A stretch of 64,000 nt of DNA from Silurus meridionalis. Taxonomy: Eukaryota; Chordata; Actinopteri; Siluriformes; Siluridae. The stretch spans positions 6,166,001 to 6,230,000 of the forward strand of contig NC_060898.1 of assembly GCF_014805685.1 (NCBI RefSeq), read 5' to 3'. Below, piece after piece: positions 11,700 to 24,089 of this stretch. The number at the start of each line of letters is the position of its first letter. Position 1 is the stretch's first letter. The translations under genes and the position numbers were made by a program. The notes below the pieces were generated by a model. The model saw only the letters and a program-made list of their open reading frames with translations, was not told the DNA's origin and searched no databases.

Positions 11700-14110
11700 A
11701 AGTAAAACCAGAATTTCACACAGTTTGATCTCTAGGTGGCAGCAGAGTGTTGTGGCAACAAAGTAAAAAGCCATAAGTAGGGTCAAATTGTCAAAATGCC
11801 ATCATCTTGCTGAAAAAAAATCAATTGATGGCCCATCCCTAGTGCATTCACAGCTCCATACATTTCAAATTCTCTTGCAATTCTAATTACCTGATTTTAA
11901 GTAATCAACAATTGAAAAAGCATTGCTATTTGACAGATATAAGTCAATGCATCATTGATCCGCCCACCTTCATGCTGCCCCATGCATTCTCTATCAGCCT
12001 TTTCAGCAGAGGATGAGCAAGCAGTGGAGCATTTAACGACAGGGCTGCCAAGGTCATGATTTTACGCCACATTAGTCTAGCTTTAAACTACTCCACAATC
12101 CCCAAGCCTTTTTTTTTGCAGCAAATAATCAGAAGTAAATGCAATGAATTTCTGCAAAGAGCATGTCTATGAAATACAAAATCATTTTGTTGTAATATTT
12201 GTTCTCAAGATGCTGCTGTAGAAACTGCCCTGATTGTAAAAGCATCATTTATGCTCATACTCATAAAAAATCTGATGCTTTATAATATATAATGTAACAT
12301 TTTAAACAAGAAAAACAATTAAATTAAATTTTAATGTCTAAATTGTACCTTTAATATAGAGTTTGAGGATGGATGTCAGGAGTCATTAAAATGTGCGGTG
12401 AATTGTAAACAAACATGATCACAGTGTCACGCATGCTTTCTTCCTCAGCGTCTACCCTAATACCTTAAAAAACTCTCAGCACTCAGAGTTTATTGTTAAC
12501 AACTCACAGTAACTATTCCTTGATGCCTTATAATTAATAATATAATATAATTAATATGCATTTTAATGCAATATAATTAATTGATGCCATTTCATGAATT
12601 CTACATTGGTTACTCAATGTAACACATGTAATTGACTTCAGTCTGAGAATGCCATACTTTTACCAATATTCTCATAAAGTGGCTATCAGGATTCCAGTTT
12701 CCTACAGCTCATGCACTTGAATAAAGCTGCATATGTAAAAATGTGAAATAGAAATGAAGCTACAAAAAAATGAGCACGAATTGAAGAAACGTCATAATAG
12801 GGTGTGCATTAAAGGTACTGAATGCCCTTAAAGAAATGTGTAATGCTGAGACAGCATCGCTAGAAAACGGTGAACGCACTAGTGGACATCGCATCACCAT
12901 TTCAGCAGTCACGCTGTCACACTGACAAATCTGTCCAAACTCATTTAGCGTTTCAGCAAAATCACACTCCTATTGAACTCAGCACTGAAGCTTCAGACAC
13001 TGCTAACATTTTACAGATTATATACACTGAACAGTTCGATGTGCTGGCCACAGTCCACTAATGCCAGTGTCCAATATTTTCCGCTTAAATTCCCACAAGA
13101 GCAAAATTTCCATTCTAGAAAATCTCTGATATTAATGTGAAGAAAATATTCAGTCCCAGTGATTTGTTAATACTGCAATATACTTATAAACCACATAAAC
13201 ATAATGACAACAATCAACCAGCAATCGTTTATTCATCAGGACATTCAGCTTGTTCGATGCAATGGAGGACCTAATACTTAAACCTATTGATCAGTTTTAT
13301 CTTCTCATTAAGTATTGAGTCACCACAACATGCTAGAATGATTATCAACCAGTCCATATCAACCAGACAGCCACTAGACTGGACATGGATTGGTAAAGTC
13401 TGGATACATCTTATGGCTCGTGAAAGATTCTCTTGCGGAAGACTGAAAGTTTTACTATAAACAGGAATTGGGCTTTAACAACCTGACGCCTTGAAATCTA
13501 CTGAAATAATCCTTTGGACCAAAGCAGCAAAATGAGAAGTTTCATCGACACAGACAGGAGGGTCGATCCATTATTGAAAACTACCTCACCACTTCCAAAG
13601 TTAATGCAAAAGTCACTGGTATAATGTTGAATAAACCATGGCAAGGCAAATTTATTAAAAAGCACATACCTAATGAAAAGTGATCTACATAAATAAAATA
13701 GTATAAAATGATAGAACATGGATACAGTGTTTAACAACTTCAAAAATATTGAAAATGGAATACATTTGCCTTCCAACTACCTATATGTTGATGATGCTAT
13801 TTGCTGCATTTGCTATGCATATCAAGTGAGGGAATGTAAGAAAGTAATTAAGAGTTTAGAGTGCAGCAATAATTACCACTCTGGCTGCGAAGTGGTCCCA
13901 CACACAGAGCACCAGAGAGAGCAAAGTGAGCCTAGCTAATTCTCTATGTACAGAAGTTTGTGGAAAAGTGCTTCAATCTAGATCTTCAACAATAGTTGAT
14001 GAATAACAAATTAAACTGTTGTAGGTGATAAGCAATCTACAGTAGTATTCATTTGGGTTAAGGTCTGGTCACTGCACTAATAAAAGTCTTTCTGGGTTAC
14101 ATCTTGACAG
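11700..14110. other. Non-coding stretch, nothing recognised
   Basis: AT-rich unique-looking sequence. Short open frames near 12870-13061, 13498-13776 and 13718-13939 show no family motif. Confidence 0.5.
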
Positions 14111-14129
14111 TTGAGTTGCAGCATTTTTT

Positions 14130-14690
14130 TTTTACAAATTATTAAGTGGACTTTTTTTCTAGTGTATTTGGGGGCTCATCTTGGACAAGACTACTTAAGC
14201 CATGCCTGGATAAATTTTATCATAGGTTAAAGGTAATCATAAATGAGATTTTCGACCACGTGCATTACCATATTTGCAATTTCATCATGGACAGCAAGGT
14301 AATACAAAGAGCAAATGAGAAATTCTGCATGAAACTGGGCAAATCCCCCACAGAAACGTTTGACATGACATGGCTTGCGTGCTTCAAAAGGCAAAGAACA
14401 TCACTGGAAGATGATAAGAAATCAGGAAGACCTTCAAAGAAATCAAAATGTCGAAACCATTCAGCAATCTATACTCCACATGATCAGAATCACTGAATTA
14501 CTGTCTTCTCGAAAAAGATCCTGCTCATAGGTCGCCATTTTGACACCATTGTGGAGATCCAACACGAATCGCAGAAGGTGCTTGCCATGCTTCAAAAAGA
14601 AGACTTCAGGACACATTTCAGAAGTGGCTGTAGGTCTATCGAGAATGTCAATAGAAACAAGTGAATTTGTATGCTAAATGACTGAAACAA
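14130..14690 (+). mobile_element. Mariner-family transposon relic without catalytic centre
   Basis: The frame at about 14287-14430 gives KFCMKLGKSPTETFDMTWLA, then RTSLEDDKKSGRPSKKS, which is the N-terminal helix-turn-helix region of mariner transposases. About 110 bp later, in another frame, DTIVEIQHESQKVLAMLQKE and DFRTHF match the C-terminal tail. The several hundred base pairs for the D,D34D catalytic core are absent, so this is an internally deleted, frameshifted copy. Ends are not defined. Confidence 0.65.
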
Positions 14691-15142
14691 TGTACACTAC
14701 AATAGATGGACAACTATCTTTTCCAACCATATGTGGTTCATCCCACAACTCCACAACTTTGGAGGGACGCAGTTGTATAGGATGTCTTTGGATGGTAGCA
14801 ATACATTTTCCCTTCACTTAAACTTGGAGACCTGTTCAGCATGACATGCCCCTGTGCACAAAGCGAGCGCCATGAAGATATGGTTTACATATTGGCCTAC
14901 TATAGAGATTTGATTTCAACCCTGTTGAACTCCAGGCCTTCTCACCCTACATCAGTTCCTGATTTCACTACTGTGGCAAAATGAGCACAAATCTTCACAT
15001 CCAAGATCTAATATAACATCTTCCCAGAAGAGTGGAAGTGATTATAACAAAAAATAGGAGCCTAAAAATAGAATGGAATATTCAAAAAGCATGTACAAAT
15101 CGTATGTTAAGGTGTCTACAGACTTGTGTCCATATAGTGAAT
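14690..15142 (-). mobile_element. Element A copy
   Basis: Minus-strand copy ending GTCCATATAGTG at 15142, the reverse complement of the CACTATAT end. Internal landmarks include CCATATGTGGTTC (reverse side) and GCCCCTGTGCACAAAGCGAG. It lies directly against the mariner relic. Confidence 0.7.
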
Positions 15143-16510
15143 CTTTGGCTGGTTCTGCGCTTTACATTTGGCATACATACATATTTCTTCATATTGTAGA
15201 CATAAGATCTGGTTCCACAAACGTAACTGAAATGAGGGACTTTATTGTGTAGCATTCACAAAAAAGGACTCCAAGCTTGCAAAACCAGCTTTGTCATTAC
15301 AGGACAACCAGTGGTTCTGGTATCTGCCATAACATTACGGTTTATCATTTTTGGAAGCCCTTAGTGTCTGTATCCACTTCAGAATGGCGCTTTGTACAGC
15401 AATGTCTGATATTCAGCAGATGTTTCATGCATGACTACCTCCCTTTCCCGTGGTTTCACAACCACCAGCTTGTTGATTACCACATACAGGTCCAGGTTGT
15501 TGGCAATCATCTCTCATTAGCTGTGGCAATTTATGGCCAGAAGTGGACAGCTGTGGAGTGAGAAAATGCTTTTTTTAAATCAAACCTGATGCTGATGGTT
15601 GCATTATGTTTTTTTTTTCCAGTGTAAAAGAAGCCACTGGTGAGATCAGAATAGTTCAAGACAAGCTGACTCAGGGTAATGGTATACTTATAAATAGTCC
15701 ATAACAGGCCTGAAAATATTAAAACTTTTCCACCAAAAGATTTGGAGAGGCACTACACGATCTTGATTCCGGACAGGATTTGAGCACAAATTCTGATTTC
15801 ACTTGTAGGAGACTTTTGATGCATTTGATCCTTGCTTTTAAAGGCATTGTGTGGTCATGTAAATAGCAATCACTGGGCTGTCATCTTCACATGCATGAGC
15901 ACACAAGCTAAACAAAACAGAAGATATTGACTCAGTAGACATGTTCAATTTCATTAATAGTGCTCAGATGCTTCTTTGCTATGTGAAGAGAGGCAAAACA
16001 GAGGCCCCAACTGCGAAACCAACTCTGTGGGAGCCTTCAAAGAACTTAAAATCACAGCCAATGGCTTGCTGCTCCAGGGAGCTCAAGATTGAGCTCACAG
16101 ATCAAAATCATTTGAATGTTCAACCACCCACATACTGCTCATATAGGTGGCAGCTGTGAGCAAATGTTTGGTTTCTGCATGCCAAATGCTTGATGCGTCT
16201 GTCAAAATCAGACCTGTATTCATTCATTTTTCTTGAATTACCACTTGCTGATAAGTGTCATGGTAGATCTATAGACTATGACAATCACTAGGCACGCCTT
16301 AGAAATACACTGTGAATTAATAGAAATTAACAGGCAGGTGACAAGTTTCAACCAAAAATAATGCCTATATTTTTTGCCACTTTCAGGTGATCACTTTTCT
16401 TTTCAGAACAACATTATATTACTGCTGACTTCCTCTAGCTCCTCCTCCATTCACAAACCACACCCTTTTGCCACAGGGTTTTCTTTTATATTTAATTTTA
16501 GTTTTTATCC
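15143..16510. other. Non-coding stretch, nothing recognised
   Basis: No exon or repeat family recognised. The composition is less AT-rich around 15280-15560 and 15980-16150, but no conserved protein reads through. Confidence 0.45.
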
Positions 16511-16514
16511 TAGA

Positions 16515-16665
16515 CAGTGCACCTACATGCATGTTTGTTGGAAGGTGGTTGGAAAATGGCAAACTGGAGGAAATCCACAAGAACACTGGAAGAATAGAAC
16601 TCAAAGCCAGGAAACTCGAGCTCCAACACCACCATGCCAATCGATTCTTCATGACTGCTCATGAC
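16515..16665 (-). repeat. Degraded tRNA-related SINE-like repeat
   Basis: GCACCTACATGCATGTTTGT, GGAGGAAATCCACAAGAACA and a terminal CACCACCATGCCA resemble the reverse of a common fish repeat that begins TGGCACGGTGGTG. The copy is weathered and partly duplicated at its right end (CATGACTGCT twice at about 16650-16670). Confidence 0.5.
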
Positions 16666-17875
16666 TGCTGGTATAAACCACTCACTTCAATATCCAGTTC
16701 AACCATCAAATCTCACATCATTCAAACTCAGATTCTGACTAAACAGACCTTTTATTATGTACAGTACCTCCTCTAACATCCAAACAGCAAAGCATGTCAA
16801 TGATATTGGACTAACTTTTGTGACTTCAGTCCACAACATTATTTTTCCAGACTTTGCAATGTTATAGAGATGAACTGCCACACCAAGGTCATTCACTCAT
16901 ACATGCTGCAAAATTGCAAGGCCATTGAGAGTTACTATGTAATCATAAAGCTTCTGGTCCTTCAGCCTTGTCAGCATTGAGGAGGCACTGCTCCTTCTCC
17001 AGAATTCATTGTCTGTTTTCTTTATGCATTTCTCAACATTAAACTGAAATCTGTCATCTGGGGTTTTAACAGCTGTAGTTGTAGTATGTCTTCGATTGCT
17101 AAAGCTCTATGTCATCTGTCAGCTATAGTATGTCATCAGCAACAGTTTATAGCTAAAAGCCATTGTGGGTAGAAAAGTATGTATTGAACCACTGTGTTAG
17201 ATGCATGGATGGAGTAAAAAAATATCTTAGACAATACAAAAGTCTTGATTATTGACAAATATAAAATCTATAATAGGATTCTTAGGATTAAGACTTTTTT
17301 TTTCTTATTCTATTGGCAAATAATTTTGCTTAATTTTTCAAAATAAATGATTTATATTAGAAGCAATAGTCAGTAAGTAAAGATAGATTATTTCAGACGT
17401 CATACTTCTGAATTCCGTAAAAAAAAAAGCCTACTGTAATAATTTGCTACTAGAATAAAAATATACTAGATATAGAATAGAAATTTATAGATAATTTTTA
17501 CAATTATTTTCAAATATTGTACTTCAAAATGCTATTTTTAAGTATATTTCCAGTTTTTTCAGGGTTGCTAGGTTCATTTCATTTCATTCACTTCATTTTG
17601 AATATTAGCCTGATGTCACTATATTTAATAATGTGCATTATTTATGAAAATCTTTTATATTGTTTCAGCTTTAATACAGTTTTATTACTAAAGAATAATA
17701 GAAATGAAAGAATTGAACAGAGTATTGGGTAAAGGCAGATTTAAAACACTAGCTCAGCATTTTTTGGCAGATTGAGAATACTAATGGCTGTGAAATATAA
17801 TCCAGTAGTTGAATTATTACAAATGCATAAGGTAGACAGTCATTTGAAATACAGTCTTTTTAAATGTACAGTGTC
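16666..17875. other. Non-coding stretch, nothing recognised
   Basis: AT-rich. A loosely repeated TATGTC(A/T)TC motif occurs near 17085-17145. No exon recognised. Confidence 0.45.
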
Positions 17876-18435
17876 AAGTCAAGTCACGTTTATTTCTATA
17901 GCGCGTTTCACAACAGACATTGTCTCAAAGCAGCTTTACAGAATTTAACAGTTAAGGTGAATGATGTGTATTTATCCCTGATGAGCAGCCGTGGTGACTG
18001 TGGCAGGGGAAAACTCCCTTAGATGTTATGAGGAAGAAACCTTGAGAGGAACCAGACTCAAAACGGGAACCCATCCTCATTTGGGTGATATCAAGAGTGT
18101 GATCATAGTTTTTAAACAATACAGAACACTGGAGAGTGAGAGCTAATTACATGAGCACTGGAATGTAAGACTATGTCCTTCCTACAGTCTTATACAGTCA
18201 TTTGAGATTATGGAACCAGGAGCTACTGAGCAACTCATAAAATAGCATTTGCAATCATAGATCCAACACCAGCTTCTCCATGCCAGAGCCTTCAAACACT
18301 CAAAGAGGTCCAATGTCCAAATAGCGCTGGTACGTCTCTAGATGGTTTGGCATGTTTGCGGGGTCGGCATATACTTCTTTAAAAGACCACAATCTTCTTG
18401 AGGTGGGACGTGAGTGTGGGATGCTCTAAATAATT
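17876..18435 (+). repeat. Element B copy (longest)
   Basis: Opens AGTCACGTTTATTTCTATAG, then CATTGTCTCAAAGCAGCTTT, then GAGGAAGAAACCTTGAGAGG and GGAACCCATCCTCATTTGGG. Parts match 24340-24610, 41146-41213 and 42335-42520, which defines a dispersed family. From memory, it is abundant in otophysan fish. No coding capacity. Confidence 0.75.
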
Positions 18436-20375
18436 ACCTGTCAACTCATTAATTAAAGTCATCTATCTTTAATAAGTTTTCTCACTATTCTGAGAAAATT
18501 GAAGTGTAACACATGTAAGTGATCATGATGAGCTTAATTTGTACAATGACAATAAAGCTAACAAAAGAAAATTTAATATATATAGAATTGATTAATTTCT
18601 GACTAGCAAATAATCTTTCGGAAGCTAAATTAGATTGTGTGTTTATTCCTGACGCTGGGGTAAGCAAATATGAAAAAACTTAATGGATAAAAAGTATTTA
18701 ACTTAAAATGAGTAAAAAAAATGAAAAGAAACTGAACAGAATGAAAGTGTAAATGTACTCATCTCTAAAGCTAATAATCTCTGTTAAACACTATTGAAGC
18801 ACTTACACAAGTACACATACAAAAAATATTAAATGGCACAGTACAAATTAGTTTGCTAGTTAACACAGTTTATAATTGTATTTTTTTACACATTTTAAAA
18901 TAATTTTTCTCACACCAGGGAGCTAAATCTAGTTTAGTCATAGATTGGCTTTGTCGCAAATGCAACAATTTTCTTACAGTAAAAGCTAAAATACGCTTCA
19001 TTATAATTTGAATTAGTGAAGGAGCACAATTTCTAAAATCTTTAATAATTAAAAAAATTATTGAAATAATATTAAAAAGAGAAAAAGGTCTGTCCTAAGA
19101 CTTCTTTATTACCAGTGGTCCAACAGATAGATAACTAAATCTAAACACAGCATACCTATGCATATATTTTCATTTTTACATAGCTAGGGTCACAGATACA
19201 ATGTTTGAATTAAAATAATGAATTTTTTAATACTTTACTTTAAATAAGATACAATTAAAGCCTGGAAGAGCGCACAGGGACACTTAACAAACAAAAATCT
19301 GTAAGCCTCTGCTAGGCTTTAATTGAGTTTTTATCTCTGTAAAATAAATTAACTAACTGCTAATTGCCCTAACATTAGATATCCCAACGACTACATTTGC
19401 GCAGTTATGCTGTTGTGTTTCTAGCACTTCAATTTTTTATTTTTTTTTACATACAAACAATGCATTTTTTTAAAGCACAAAACAGATATAATGAGTTTCT
19501 GAGCTCCGTATAATGGATATCATTACTTTATGGCAATGGGAGATGATCCTATAAGAAAATGAGTGAACGAATGATGGCTGAAGAATCCATCTGTGTTTTT
19601 GTTGTCACCAATCAGTCCAGCAGCTGTTTCCACGGCTACCAGAGAAATGCAAGGAAAGTAAAAATGGGAGGAAAAAGAAAATCAGCATTCATTGCTATAG
19701 GCTCCATTACAGGTTTACATGTTTATTATTTATTATTATTATTATAGTGTTTTTGTGTGTGTGCCTGCATGCTTTTTTCTTTGCTAATGCACTATTTACT
19801 TTCTACCAATATTTATTAAATTGCTTTTACAAACATGAGCACACAAACACACACTGCTTGTAGTAATAACAAAATGACAATCTCAGCAATACACCTGACA
19901 ATCTCAGCAGAGGACATATAGCTTCTGGGGTAAACACATATTTGAACTTACTTTTGTGTGCTTGCGCCTGTAGCACAGTAGATTAAAAGCGATGTAAAAC
20001 TCAGTGGTCAGAGGAGACAGAAAGACAGAGACAGATGGAGAAGATGGACAACAGATAAGTTTTGATCTTCCAGTGCTACAAATTGACATTTTTTTGGACA
20101 AGAACCTAGTATCTCAGCCCATTATTGTTTTTAAATGATAGAGCTTGCCATTAAATGTGCTAGCTAAAGGAACACAAGGCACATAGAATGCAACAATAAT
20201 TGTTGTAAACAAATAATGAAATGACATAAATTATGTAAAAAATTATCCATTAACCCCAATTTGTTCACCAGTTAACAAATGAGGGAGAATAAAGACTAGT
20301 GCATGTTCCTATAAAATCAAAACAAATTGTGCAATATATAAACATATATAAAAAAATTTAATATATATTTACACG
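18436..20375. other. Non-coding stretch, nothing recognised
   Basis: AT-rich, with several A/T homopolymers and a (TTA)n run near 19725-19746. The small open frame at 19559-19747 has no family motif. Confidence 0.45.
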
Positions 20376-20379
20376 CATC

Positions 20380-20655
20380 AATCAATAACATGACCATGAC
20401 CGTCTGCCTAATACTGACCACTGTAGACCAGGAATACCCCACAACACCTGCAGATTTGGAGATGCTCTGACCGAGTTTTCTAGTCATCACATTTTGGCCC
20501 TTGTCAAACTCTTCTAACATATCACCTTTAAGGACAAAATTGTTCACTTGCTGCCTAATATATCCTACCCACTAACAGGTGCCAAGATGAAGAGATAATC
20601 ATTGGTATTCACTCACCCGTCATAATGTAATAATGTCATAATATTATGCTTGTTC
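20380..20655 (-). mobile_element. Tc1-like transposon remnant (N-terminal part)
   Basis: On the minus strand, LEEFDKGQNVMTRKLGQSIS followed by KSAGVVGYSWSTVVSI is the paired-type helix-turn-helix start of a Tc1-family transposase. A frameshift follows in the Gly-His-Gly segment and the catalytic part is gone. The outer piece at 20560-20655 (AACAGGTGCCAAGATGAAGA, then TCATAATATTATGC) looks like the element's end region. Confidence 0.7.
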
Positions 20656-20659
20656 TGCT

Positions 20660-21145
20660 GCAGAATAAATTTGGGGCCACTCAAATGCCTTCCTGATGAT
20701 GGTGCATGATGGATAAGTATCTACTTGCATTTCTCAGCATTGAGGATACTATTAATCCTAACAAAATCTCCAAACCCATTTGCAGAATGTAGTCCCAAAC
20801 ATGTGGGAAACCTCCATCATGATTCACTGTTGCCTGCAGACAAATATCATTGTATCGTTCTCCAGTCATTCAGCAAACTTGCCTCCTGCTACAGCAAGAT
20901 ATTTCATTTTGACTCATTAGTTCATAGCAACCTCTTAACCTTTTTTCCAAGTCAGAGGTGAAGGTTTTTGGTCTTCTATGAAGACCACTTTAGGCCAGAT
21001 TTTTCCAGACAGTAAATGGGTCCTTTTGGTTTCCACCTGTTTTTTGATGATAGCATTGCTGGACGTCTTCTGATGTGAAGTAAGCATGATGTGTCGTTGT
21101 TCATTTTCTTGGCTGACCACTGCACCTATAGTCCTGAACATTGCC
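20660..21145 (-). mobile_element. Second Tc1-like transposase relic (catalytic part)
   Basis: On the minus strand, the right part (21141-20935) holds HQKTSSNAIIKKQVETKRTH, and the left part gives GERYNDICLQATVNHDGGF and then LEILLGLIVSSMLRNASRYL and SIMHHHQEG. These follow the order of a Tc1 transposase between its first and last catalytic Asp regions, with frameshifts. It is from a different Tc1 family than the adjoining fragment, because the order would be reversed for a single element. Confidence 0.7.
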
Positions 21146-21202
21146 CATTTTTGTTCTATTTTGAAATAGCTTGTATAGCCAAGTCTTTGTTTGTAGATGT
21201 AG

Positions 21203-21310
21203 TATAGAATAGAATAGAATAGAAAATAATAGAATAGCTTTTATTTGTCACATATACATTACAGAACACTGAAATTATTTTTTCTTCGCAAATCCCAGCT
21301 TGTTCAGATT
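21203..21310 (-). repeat. SINE tail fragment with (TAGAA)n
   Basis: A short TAGAA array followed by GCTTTTATTTGTCACATATA and CGCAAATCCCAGCTTG. The same segment occurs at 51398-51470 as the tail end of a tRNA-derived SINE, so this is a 5'-truncated copy. Confidence 0.6.
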
Positions 21311-22320
21311 TGTAGCTACCTCGTGCCTTGTTGCTGTGCTCAGTCTTGCCATGGTGTATGACCTGTGTCAAGAAACTTCAGATTTTGGCTGTTATTCACC
21401 CAGTTTAAAACCTATTTTACAACTGTTTCAGTTACAGTTAATGATTGTGTTTCAACCTACATATGAAATTGATGATTGTTATCACCTGGTTGATATAATT
21501 GGTTATTCAGACACCAAATTCTGATCCTACAAATTCCCTGATTTTTGTGTTCAAAAGTAAGAACTGAAAGCCAAAGGGTGGTCACAACAAATATTTATTT
21601 GATTCGCATTTCTTTTCTATTTATTTACATTCCATTTTTTTAATTGAAAACGTTCTTACATTACAGCATTCTTTCACAACTGCCTTATACTGTTGCACAG
21701 TACTTATACACTCACACTATACATACACTATATGCCCATACAGTACCAACAATACCGTTCCTTGCAACTTTGAAATGAATAAATAAACTTTGTTAAATGA
21801 TAACCTGTTGTACAACCATGAGCATAAGCACACAGTTCTTGTGACAGTTTATGTTTAGTAATGTAATTCTTGCTGTGTATCTGTATCAATGGAAAATTCT
21901 TTCCATAAAAAAAGTATGATGCATAGATAAAAGAAACGTTGAACTGCATAAAATAATAAAATATAGTTCTTAAAGATTGTTAGTTTTACTTTTGGTACTT
22001 AACTACATTCAAAAGCAAATACTTTTCTGTTTTTACCCAAGCAGAAATATGAAAGGAGAACCTTCACTGTAGTTATAATTAAGCAGGTGATTTGTACCAC
22101 ATCCAATACTGATATTATATCTAAAAGAGTTCATTTTATAATTACTGGATTATATATACAATTACTAATTTTTTTATATATAAAAATATAATCATATACA
22201 ATTACTATTATTTATATTAAATTTATACCTGTAACACAATACAACCTGAGATTCTAGGATGCTATGTGTGCTGTCTATAATTGTATTTAAAAGCGATTAA
22301 ACCAAACACAATGCGTTCTC
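21311..22320. other. Non-coding stretch, nothing recognised
   Basis: AT-rich with runs of TATATA near 22150-22200. No exon recognised. Confidence 0.45.
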
Positions 22321-22329
22321 AGGCTTCTC

Positions 22330-22830
22330 GCACAATTAGACAAATCGCATTAGCTGTGGGTCATTTTCTACCGTACCGGACAAAAGGATTAATTGATGTG
22401 GCTTTGAATGTAAAGGGTAAGCTAAATTCCTAAAGCTAAATTAAATTAGGTAGTTAGAGATGCCAAGCAAAGATTCTCTATTGATGGTGAGCGTATGTGT
22501 GTGGTGTTAATCTAAGTGTAGATAGGTGGTCTGGATGCCCGGACACTCGGTAACACGTCTTTGATTGTTGCTTGAGCATAGAGGCCAGTCTGGGTCGATA
22601 AAAGGCATTGGGATTAACATCCTGATTTAATTAACCTGGATATTTTGAAGCTGATCAATAGACAGGAGGGGTATTAACAGTAAAATAAACAGAGCTCATA
22701 GTGATTAGCAGCTGATATTGATTTGCTTCAAGGAGCACAGCTGCAAAGTGCCCCGTCGTTTACCCGAGGAGGATTAGTGAAATGTGCTTGTTTGTTTACC
22801 AAGTAAAAAGTGAATAAGAAAAAGATGGTT
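22330..22830. promoter_or_regulatory. Candidate conserved non-coding element
   Basis: Repeat-free, mixed composition, with no open frame of note. It contains two bicoid/Otx-type GGATTA cores (22611-22616, 22771-22776), TTAATTAA at 22627-22634 and a forkhead-like GTTTACC at 22793-22800. Such clustering is typical of developmental enhancers but also occurs by chance. Conservation cannot be judged from one sequence. Confidence 0.3.
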
Positions 22831-23659
22831 AAAAGTAAAAGAGGATATTAAAGACATGCATGGCATATTAGATGTCCCGATAAGTCTAAACTCTGAAGTG
22901 TCTGATTGTGGAACAGGCAATAGACAAATCATTTGAATGCCTGAATTGCATTACATCCAGATATTATTAAAATTTTAAATAAAAAATTGTCTAACAGGCC
23001 TTTCAAGTGTTCACTTCCAAGCTATATTTAATCAGCATCTACAGGGTTGCAAAAAGGTATCTGCAATGGTTGGAGCAGCTGCTGTTTTCCTTTTTTTTTT
23101 TTTTATCAAGACACATGTAATAGTTGATTGAGAAACTGCTGTTTGTGTGAGTGTGTGACTGTAGCCAAGCCCTGGAGCTAAATTCTACTCAGTTGGCAGT
23201 AATTAGCCACAACACTACAAAAAGAAGTAAAATTGTTTTGGGAGCAAAAGTGTTGTCACAAATGTGTTGCATTGTGGCATTTTTTTTTTTTTTTTTTAGG
23301 CCTATTACAGAAAATTTGAAAGGGTAATTATATTGCCTATTCTTTGTGACTAATCATAGGAAGAAATCCCCAAAGAATCCTGAAGGGTTGTTTAGAGTTG
23401 GATCTACCCTCAAATTGTATAAAATAGGTGAATGCATACATGGAATGCTATACTAAATGCAGACTATATCTTTCTCACTGTGCGCACACACACACACCCT
23501 ATCTTCCAGGTTTGGAACTTAATAACTTAATGAACAAAATTCAAGAAATGCCACTCCAAAAACATCTGTCCTAAAAAAGAATCCCAGTCAGTATAAGCTA
23601 TTTTTAAATAGAAATTTCTATTTATAGCTTTTAAAGAAATGCTTAAGCTCACATAATAG

Positions 23660-23835
23660 CTCATCAGGTAGTGTCGCTTCCTCACAATTCCAGGGTCCCC
23701 AGTTCGATTCTAAGCTCATGTTACTGTTTTGCATTGACTCTCTGCTTCTGTGTGGGTTTTCTTTGGGTTCTCTGGTTTCCTCTCACCAAAACCCAAAATA
23801 TGCTGAGGAGACTCAGAGGAAGGATCAGGATCCAC
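23660..23835 (+). repeat. Degraded tRNA-related SINE-like repeat
   Basis: Has a box-B-like GTTCGATTCT at about 23702 within CAGGGTCCCCAGTTCGATTC, then TTCTGTGTGGGTTTTCTTTG and GGTTTCCTCTCACCAAAACC, matching the order of a common fish repeat (from memory). It is the opposite orientation of the copy near 16.5 kb. Confidence 0.6.
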
Positions 23836-24089
23836 AAGTATCAGGTTTATAAACATTTTCCAATTGTTAAAAATGTTGAGCTATTGTTCTTGCTAAAATA
23901 AACCTTATACAACAGGCAGGGAACACACAGTAAGAAGGTATTCAGATATACAGATGGTATATTTGTAAATCATGCAAAATAGAAATCTTTTATTTAGTTT
24001 TCTCAGACTTTTGAAACCCATTGTATAAAATGGATAATATATAATTTCTTATCATATTTCTTATCATATTTACCATATTATAATATCCT

